Shown here piece by piece: positions 56,092 through 64,000 of a stretch of DNA of 64,000 bases. Origin of the DNA: Endobacterium cereale (GTDB lineage: Bacteria; Pseudomonadota; Alphaproteobacteria; Rhizobiales; Rhizobiaceae); NCBI RefSeq assembly GCF_009617585.1, contig NZ_WIXI01000048.1, positions 286,590-350,589 of the forward strand, read 5' to 3'. How positions within the stretch are numbered: position 1 is the first letter of the stretch; the number at the start of each line of letters is the position of its first letter. The notes under the pieces are model-generated. The model had not been told where the DNA came from and did not search any database. It worked only from the letters and a program-made list of their open reading frames with translations. Position numbers and translations under genes: made by a program.

Positions 56092-56295
56092 TTATGCTTC
56101 AACAAATGCCAGAAGATCGGCATTCTGCACATTGGCATTGACGGTGAGCATGCCATGGGAGAAGCCTAGATAGGTCTTTAGCTGGCCGTTTTCAGATGTT
56201 TGGCCGATTTCCTCGCTGAATCCGCAATCGGAACGATCTGGTCGTCTTGCCCGTGCAGCACCAGCTTCGGAACGGAAATCCCCTTCGGTTGTGTT
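56092..56295 (-). pseudogene. Remnant of an alpha/beta hydrolase (chloroperoxidase/arylesterase type), frameshifted
   Basis: Only the C-terminal part is recognisable, in two frames: KGISVPKLVLHGQDDQIVPI with ADSARKSAKHLKTAS in one, then LKTYLGFSHGMLTVNANVQNADLLAFVEA in another, broken near 56180. The catalytic Asp (GQDDQIVP) and His (FSHGML) regions are both visible, but the nucleophile elbow and the first two thirds of the protein are missing. Confidence 0.75.
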
Positions 56296-56324
56296 CTTGG
56301 GGGATGCAGCCTCGGTCGCGACTG

Positions 56325-56692
56325 AGCGAGGTGGAAATTGCCAGAGCGGCGACGCCATGCAGCAGATCGAGCATTCATCCGGTGAGATGAGCAACATCAT
56401 CGGCGATATCGCGTTCTAGACCAAACTTCTGGCTTTCAATGCCGGCGTGGAAGCCGCACGCACAGGAGACGCCGGCAAGGGATTTGCCGTCGTGGCGCAC
56501 GAGGTGCGTGAACTCGCCCAGCGCTCGGCCAATGCGGCCAAGGAGATCAAGGAGATCAAGGTCCTGATCACATCCGGCAGCCATGTGGAGCAAGGGGGCA
56601 ATCTGGTCGGAGAAACGGGAACGATGCTGGAAGCGATCGTCTCCAAAGTGCATGAGGTCAACCGCCATGTCCGCGCCATCGCAGAAGCGTGA
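56325..56692 (+). pseudogene. Remnant of a methyl-accepting chemotaxis protein with internal stop
   Basis: The frame reads GDAMQQIEHSSGEMSNIIGDIAF, then a TAG at 56417-56419 where the family has CAG (Gln), then TKLLAFNAGVEAARTGDAGKGFAVVAHEVRELAQRSANAAKEI. This is the conserved hairpin tip of the MCP signalling domain. N-terminal sensor and membrane segments are absent. It lies beside another remnant on the opposite strand, so the locus is decaying. Confidence 0.82.
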
Positions 56693-56765
56693 CGCGAGCA
56701 ATCGCTTGGCCACCAATTGGTCTGGTCGGAATTCTGATCTCGACCATCACGTCTTTCGAGACATG

Positions 56766-56804
56766 ACGATACCCCGGGGGAGGATTTGCCTCCCCGGGGT
56801 ATCG
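56766..56804. terminator. Strong hairpin downstream of acnB
   Basis: ACGATACCCCGGGG with GAGG pairs with CCTC and CCCGGGGTATCGT around a 5-base loop, about 17 bp in all, 18 bases past the acnB stop. The T-run (TTTTTACG on the minus strand) precedes rather than follows the stem, so termination is likely but not classical. Confidence 0.7.
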
Positions 56805-56821
56805 TAAAAAGCTCAAGAGCT

Positions 56822-59611
<2,790 letters not shown>

Positions 59612-59892
59612 TGCAGTCCCAACATCATGAGTTTCATGGTGCTGAAACGCAGCACCACCAACGGCACCATTAATCGGCCCGAGGCCTTCAGGGTCTGGAG
59701 TACGTCAACCAGCGCCGTGTGACAAGATACCGCAGACCAGTAAAAAAAGTGGTGTTTCCGGTTCATATTTGGGCATAGGGCACTTCGGCCCGCGCGACGC
59801 CATGCGAATTCGCGCGGGGAGAATGCCAGCTTTTCCATCGCACCCGATGGCTGACGTACAGGACCTGGAAGCCTGGCGGCAAGGACCGACGG
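59612..59892. other. Intergenic region upstream of acnB
   Basis: A 281-bp gap between heme oxygenase (its 3' end) and acnB (its 5' end). Short frames inside it have no recognisable similarity. The acnB promoter is expected here; I see no clear regulator site. Confidence 0.4.
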
Positions 59893-60510
59893 TCACTCGA
59901 TTTCGGGAAAACAGTCTTTTGCAAGTTTCTGAACATGATTGAAGGCAGCTGATGCCTCCCCAATGACCTGCTGTTCATCTTCAGCCGTCAGGGCCACCTG
60001 ATCTAGCGCCGCCGTAAAGGTTTTCCAATGAAGCCCGCGTCCTTCGGGTGCGCCAGCCAGATGCCGCGCGCCATGTGCCTCATTGAACCCGAGGGCCGCC
60101 GCATATTTCAGGAGAAATGCAGCGCCGAGATTGGAGCCTTCGATCACGTAAAGCCAACCGAGCCCTTTCGGCCGCGGCAGTGCTGCCCCTCTTTCAAACA
60201 AGGGGGCAACCGATGCCACAGGCGCCACGCCCAGATCCACAAGATCCTGCTCGACCAGATCAAGCCGCCTTCGGCCCTGCAGATCGGGAAGAAGCCGGCT
60301 CATGGCCTCGTCAAAGAACAGTGCGTCTAAATCTCGATGCAGTGCATGCTGCATGCGCAGAAAGCGGCCATAAGACTGACGGTCCCGAAACGGATTGGCT
60401 CGCATGATGAAGCGGTCCAGCGTTTCATGCGCGGCATGGGTTGCCGCTTTCAGCCTTTTGGTCCGGCTTTCGGTTTCGGAAGCGATCCGCTCGGCCTCTA
60501 TCGTCGTCAT
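59893..60510 (-). CDS. Biliverdin-producing heme oxygenase
   Basis: A 205-residue helical enzyme of the bacterial heme oxygenase family (BphO/HmuO-like). The proximal His region is LKAATHAAHETLDRFIMRANPF, and the distal helix is LGWLYVIEGSNLGAAFLLKYAAALGF, with the conserved glycines over the heme. It opens heme to biliverdin, CO and iron. No phytochrome is adjacent, so iron release from heme is the likelier role than chromophore supply. It starts 32 bases after the HlyD adaptor stop on the same strand, so it probably belongs to the type I secretion operon. Confidence 0.9.
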   Translation of the reverse strand: MTTIEAERIASETESRTKRLKAATHAAHETLDRFIMRANPFRDRQSYGRFLRMQHALHRDLDALFFDEAMSRLLPDLQGRRRLDLVEQDLVDLGVAPVASVAPLFERGAALPRPKGLGWLYVIEGSNLGAAFLLKYAAALGFNEAHGARHLAGAPEGRGLHWKTFTAALDQVALTAEDEQQVIGEASAAFNHVQKLAKDCFPEIE

Positions 60511-60542
60511 GTCTTGGTCCCCTTGCTTAAAAACGTGTCATG

Positions 60543-61856
60543 TCATTCCTCCCGGAACGCTCGTGCGATCTGGTCCGACAAAGGCTTGACGAGATAAGAC
60601 AGCGCCGTGCGATCGCCGGTCTGGATCATCGCCTCGGCCGGCATGCCCGGCAAAAGGACCAGCCCTTCCAGCTTGGCCAGTTCTGACGGCGGTAATGATA
60701 AACGCACGAGATAATAGGATTGCCCGGTCCGCTGATCGGATGTGAGGTCGGCTGCAATCCGGCTGACGTGACCGACGAGTTCAGGCGTCATGCGCAGATT
60801 GAAGGCCGACATGCGCAGCATCGCCTTCTGCCCGGGCCTGATCTGGTCTATGTCCTTGGGAGCGATCTGCACCTCCAGCGCCAGATCTTCGCCCCCGGGG
60901 ACAATCAGCATGATCGGATCAGCCGCGGCTACGACACCGCCAACCGTGTGTACGGCCAGCTGGTGAACGGTGCCCGATTGCGGCGCGACGATATCGATGC
61001 GGCGCAGTTCGTCTTCAGCTGCGACCCTGCGCTCCGTATATTCACCGATCTGTGCCTGCACCTCCCTCAACTCACTGCCGACTTCCGTCCTTATGTCCTG
61101 ATCGACCTGCAGAATCTGCATGCGTGTCTCGGCGACACGACCTGCCGTCTGGGCCTGATAGGCTATCTTTTCGCCGCGTTCGCCACCAAACGTGGCGACC
61201 TGCGTCTTGAGGCCATTGAGACGTTGATCTGAGACGATGCCCTGCTGCCGCAGCGAGCTGAGCGTCTCTATCTCGGTTTTGAGAACATGCATGCCTTCCG
61301 AGAACGCCTCTTCCTGCGCTTTCAATCCATCGATCTCGTGCTGGTATTGGCTGATGCGCTCGACGAGCTGTGCCTTCCTGCCCTCTCGTGCCTCGCGCCG
61401 GAATTCGAACAAGCGCGTTTCACTGTGGATCACGGACGCGACAGCAACGTCACCGGCGCGTTCGGTCAGTTCGGATGGAAAGGTGATTTCACGCAGGTCG
61501 TCTCGTTCCGCCTCCAGACGCGCTAGGCGAGCATTCAATTCGTCCAATCTCCGGTTCACGATACCGAGATTGGCGCGGGTCTGCGTTGCATCGAGACGCA
61601 TGACGATATCGCCACCCTTTACCCGGTCACCTTCCTCGACGCGGATTTCGCCGACAACACCACCCTTGGGATGCTGGACCTTTTTGACATAAGACTCGAC
61701 CACGAAATGTCCGGGTGCCACGACAGCGCCGGCCAAACGGGTCATCGAGGCCCATGCGCCCGCCCCGCCGGCAAGCACGAACGTGCCGATCAATCCGGCG
61801 CTCAGGTGCAATCGGATCGACCGGCTCACACTGCTGTCGAGGCTATTTCCCCTCAT
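60543..61856 (-). CDS. Type I secretion membrane fusion protein (HlyD/PrtE family)
   Basis: A 437-residue adaptor from the ATG at 61856 (GGGAGG six bases upstream); the frame extends further but into the ABC gene. A single N-terminal helix (LIGTFVLAGGAGAWASM) anchors it. PGHFVVESYVKKVQHPKGGVVGEIRVEEGDRVKGGDIVMRLD is the lipoyl-like half, a long coiled coil follows (about 90-260), and IVAPQSGTVHQLAVHTVGGVVAAADPIMLIVP completes the barrel. It bridges the ABC exporter and a TolC-type channel, which is not encoded here. Confidence 0.94.
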   Translation of the reverse strand: MRGNSLDSSVSRSIRLHLSAGLIGTFVLAGGAGAWASMTRLAGAVVAPGHFVVESYVKKVQHPKGGVVGEIRVEEGDRVKGGDIVMRLDATQTRANLGIVNRRLDELNARLARLEAERDDLREITFPSELTERAGDVAVASVIHSETRLFEFRREAREGRKAQLVERISQYQHEIDGLKAQEEAFSEGMHVLKTEIETLSSLRQQGIVSDQRLNGLKTQVATFGGERGEKIAYQAQTAGRVAETRMQILQVDQDIRTEVGSELREVQAQIGEYTERRVAAEDELRRIDIVAPQSGTVHQLAVHTVGGVVAAADPIMLIVPGGEDLALEVQIAPKDIDQIRPGQKAMLRMSAFNLRMTPELVGHVSRIAADLTSDQRTGQSYYLVRLSLPPSELAKLEGLVLLPGMPAEAMIQTGDRTALSYLVKPLSDQIARAFREE

Positions 61857-63696
61857 CCTTGACCTCCCCCTCACATACGCCGGCAGGTTGAACCTGATCG
61901 TTCGTTTGCGCCTGCGACGCGGCACCCGTCACGACACGCAGCGACGTCACCCCTAGACCGGTTGCCTGGAATGCCGATGGTTTGGTGAGGTTCCCGCTTT
62001 TTGCCTTCAGCACTTTCAAAAGCACTTCCTCACGAGGGCCACAAGCAATCTGTCGTCCGCCATCCAGCATCAGCACCTGATCAACCGCGCCGATGGCGCT
62101 GGGGCGATGTGCGATAACGACAACGATACCTCCGCGTTGACGCACGGCAGTGATCGCGTTGACAACGGCAATTTCGCCTTCGGTATCGAGATTGGCGTTG
62201 GGCTCATCAAGGACGATCAGAAACGGATTGCCGTAAAGCGCGCGGGCAAGACCGATCCGCTGCCGCTGGCCGGCTGATAGGGCCATTCCCGCTTCACCCA
62301 CAGGTGTTTCATATCCCTGCTCGAAACGAAGGATCAGCTCATGGGCCCCAGCCGCCTTTGCCGCCGTGACAACAGCGGCAGCGTCGGGGGAAGCATCAAG
62401 CCTGGCAATGTTTTCGGCAATCGTTCCATCGAACAGTTCGACGCCCTGCGGCAGATATCCGATATGTCGGCCGAGTTGCGCCGATCCCCATTGATCAAGG
62501 CCGGCGCCGTCAATGCGAACCTTGCCCTGCGTCGGCGCCCATGCCCCAACAAGAACACGTGACAGGGTTGATTTTCCAGAGCCGGACGGCCCGATGACAC
62601 CCAGTGCCTGACCTGCAGCGATCGAAAAGGCCACGCCGACAACAGTCGGTCTTTTTCCCCCGGGCGGAATGATCGTCACCCCTTCAACCCTCAGATCGCG
62701 CTCCGGCGCAGGCAGGGCCATTGGCTGCGCTGCTGCAGGCAAGGCCGCCAGCAGTTCCTTTAACCGCGACCAGCTTTGGCGGGCCATGAGGAAGGGCTTC
62801 CATCCGGCGATAGCCTGGTCCACCGGCGCCAACGCCCTGCCCATCATGATCGAGCTTGCAATCATCACACCACCGCTCGCTTCCTGCGACAGGACAAGAT
62901 AGGCACCCACCGCCAGAATGGCCGATTGCAGCATCATGCGCAGTGATCGCGAAATGCCGCCCAAGCCGTTCGCCACGTCGCCCGCACGGCGGTTTGCCAG
63001 AAGATAATCGAGATTGACCTTCTGCCAGCGCGTCCGCACCCGATCTCCGAGACCAAGCGCCTGGACGATTTCCGCGTTTCGTCGCGCCGATTCCAGAAGC
63101 GCGTTGCGGGCCATGTTGTGGGCCACGGCGTCGCGGATCGGCTTTTTCGACATCAGGTTGGTGAGCAGGGTCAGGGCAGCGAGCACGATCGCACCGATCA
63201 GGGCCGTCATGCCGATCCAGAAATGGAAGAGAAAACATATGCCCAGATAAAATGGCATCCAGGGCAGATCGAACAGGGCGGTCAGCCCGTTGCCGGACAT
63301 GAAAGCGCGGACATTATCAAGATCACGCAATGGCTGCAGGCCATCGCCGGGCATGCGGTTTACCAGTGGCAGCCGGATGACGGCGTCATGCGCAGCCCCC
63401 GAAATCTGCTCATCGAAGCGCTCGCCGATACGCAGGAGCACACGTGCGCGAATAATGTCGAGCAGCGACTGGAAGAGATAAACGAAGCCGGCGAGAACAC
63501 ACAGACCGACGAGTGTCGGCATGCTGCCGCTGGAGAGGACACGATCATAGACCTGCAGCATGAACAACGGCGCGTTGAGCGCCAGTATGTTGACCATGCC
63601 GCTGATCAGCGCTACGCCGACAAACGCTCGCCTGAGGGAGGAAACGACCGCCGCAGCCCTTGGCTGCGGCGGCGTTTGCTGTGGGGCTACCAACAC
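61843..63696 (-). CDS. Type I secretion ABC exporter (PrtD/HasD/RsaD-like)
   Basis: A 617-residue fused permease-ATPase. The chosen start is GTG at 63696; no better start is visible. The membrane domain begins FVGVALISGMVNILALNAPLFMLQVYDRVLSSGSMPTL (LFMLQVYDRV is the T1SS hallmark). The ATPase has Walker A GPSGSGKSTLSRVLVGAW, signature LSAGQRQRIGLARALYG, and Walker B FLIVLDEPNANLDTEG. It lacks a C39 peptidase domain, so it exports substrates without leader cleavage. It overlaps the adaptor by 14 bases and starts 13 bases after the RTX-type gene. Confidence 0.94.
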   Translation of the reverse strand: MLVAPQQTPPQPRAAAVVSSLRRAFVGVALISGMVNILALNAPLFMLQVYDRVLSSGSMPTLVGLCVLAGFVYLFQSLLDIIRARVLLRIGERFDEQISGAAHDAVIRLPLVNRMPGDGLQPLRDLDNVRAFMSGNGLTALFDLPWMPFYLGICFLFHFWIGMTALIGAIVLAALTLLTNLMSKKPIRDAVAHNMARNALLESARRNAEIVQALGLGDRVRTRWQKVNLDYLLANRRAGDVANGLGGISRSLRMMLQSAILAVGAYLVLSQEASGGVMIASSIMMGRALAPVDQAIAGWKPFLMARQSWSRLKELLAALPAAAQPMALPAPERDLRVEGVTIIPPGGKRPTVVGVAFSIAAGQALGVIGPSGSGKSTLSRVLVGAWAPTQGKVRIDGAGLDQWGSAQLGRHIGYLPQGVELFDGTIAENIARLDASPDAAAVVTAAKAAGAHELILRFEQGYETPVGEAGMALSAGQRQRIGLARALYGNPFLIVLDEPNANLDTEGEIAVVNAITAVRQRGGIVVVIAHRPSAIGAVDQVLMLDGGRQIACGPREEVLLKVLKAKSGNLTKPSAFQATGLGVTSLRVVTGAASQAQTNDQVQPAGVCEGEVKDEGK

Positions 63697-63709
63697 TACA
63701 GCAGGTTCC

Positions 63710-64000
63710 TCAGGCGACGTCTGCGAGCGCGGCAGAACCGAAGTAGAAGTCGTCAGCGGTCAGGCTGGAAAGCTCTACGCCCTGCAGCGTGATCGTGCCG
63801 AGCGCGCCGAAATTGATCAGCGTGTTGGCACCGCTCTGCGACGAGGCCGCATAGACTTCCGCGAACGTGTCGAAGGCCGTGCTCTGCAGTCCAGACAGAT
63901 CGATAAGGTCGACGCCTGCACTGAAGCCGGTCACGGTATCGTTGCCGATCGATGCGGAAAGAGCGCCGTCGATATCACGATCGAAGACAAACCAATCGGC
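63710..64000 (-). CDS. C-terminal end of an RTX-type secreted protein (probable T1SS substrate)
   Basis: The open frame enters at the window edge and ends at 63710, giving 96 residues. It begins ADWFVFDRDIDGALSASIGN and continues DTVTGFSAGVDLIDLSGL, a pattern seen at the end of serralysin/RTX calcium-binding proteins (F-x-x-G-x-D-x-I-D-L). The final residues (SSLTADDFYFGSAALADVA) fit an uncleaved C-terminal type I secretion signal. It lies immediately upstream of the exporter genes, so it is their likely cargo. The catalytic or binding part lies outside the window. Confidence 0.85.
   Translation of the reverse strand, partial: ADWFVFDRDIDGALSASIGNDTVTGFSAGVDLIDLSGLQSTAFDTFAEVYAASSQSGANTLINFGALGTITLQGVELSSLTADDFYFGSAALADVA

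Overview
The window reads as chromosomal or chromid DNA of a Rhizobiales alphaproteobacterium, most likely Rhizobiaceae (Agrobacterium/Rhizobium group). The grounds are dense GC-rich coding sequence, a second short FtsZ of the rhizobial type, a thiCOSGED thiamine operon, Irr-type iron control elements, and family content typical of that group. Species cannot be fixed from the sequence alone. There is no phage, insertion sequence, CRISPR array, rRNA or complete tRNA.

Layout: 1-5 kb holds the end of nrdF, a LacI regulator, a lipoprotein cell-wall hydrolase and the short FtsZ. 4.6-9 kb holds an MFS permease, a hydratase-like protein and methylmalonyl-CoA mutase. 9.6-18.5 kb holds a three-gene TRAP transporter, then a polar amino-acid-type ABC transporter in one operon with an MmgE/PrpD protein and a flavin monooxygenase, a probable catabolic island of unknown substrate. 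18.5-24.6 kb is the thiamine operon under a TPP riboswitch. 24.9-29.5 kb is a BtsS/BtsR-type two-component system around a CstA/BtsT pyruvate-type carrier, with a site matching the E. coli BtsR operator. 29.9-37.6 kb is an iron-chelate system (ABC transporter and TonB receptor) flanked by Irr boxes, interrupted by an unusual LysR-HTH/TrpD2 fusion gene.

The most remarkable region is 37.6-43.3 kb. An RNA-repair/RNA-quality operon runs leftward from a sigma-54-like promoter: rsr (Ro60/TROVE), then six tandem Y-RNA-like units (39118-39870), then rtcB. The divergent rtcR encodes the expected CARF/sigma-54 activator. Each unit is closed by covarying helices that share a conserved internal motif. 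Three enclose T-arm and D-arm modules in circularly permuted tRNA order, one has a T-arm with a GNRA hairpin in place of the D-arm, and two are minimal. I see no rtcA.

43.4-53.3 kb holds PQQ glucose dehydrogenase, a MarR-controlled DUF899/DUF1579/DUF1579/VOC operon sharing a palindromic operator, and an aldehyde dehydrogenase/DUF779 pair with a GAF-Fis regulator lacking an AAA+ domain. 53.5-56.7 kb has a TauE/SafE permease, a CSS-like/EAL phosphodiesterase and two decayed gene fragments. 56.8-64 kb has acnB, then heme oxygenase, HlyD adaptor, type I secretion ABC protein and the C-terminus of an RTX-type secreted protein, the last four apparently one leftward operon.
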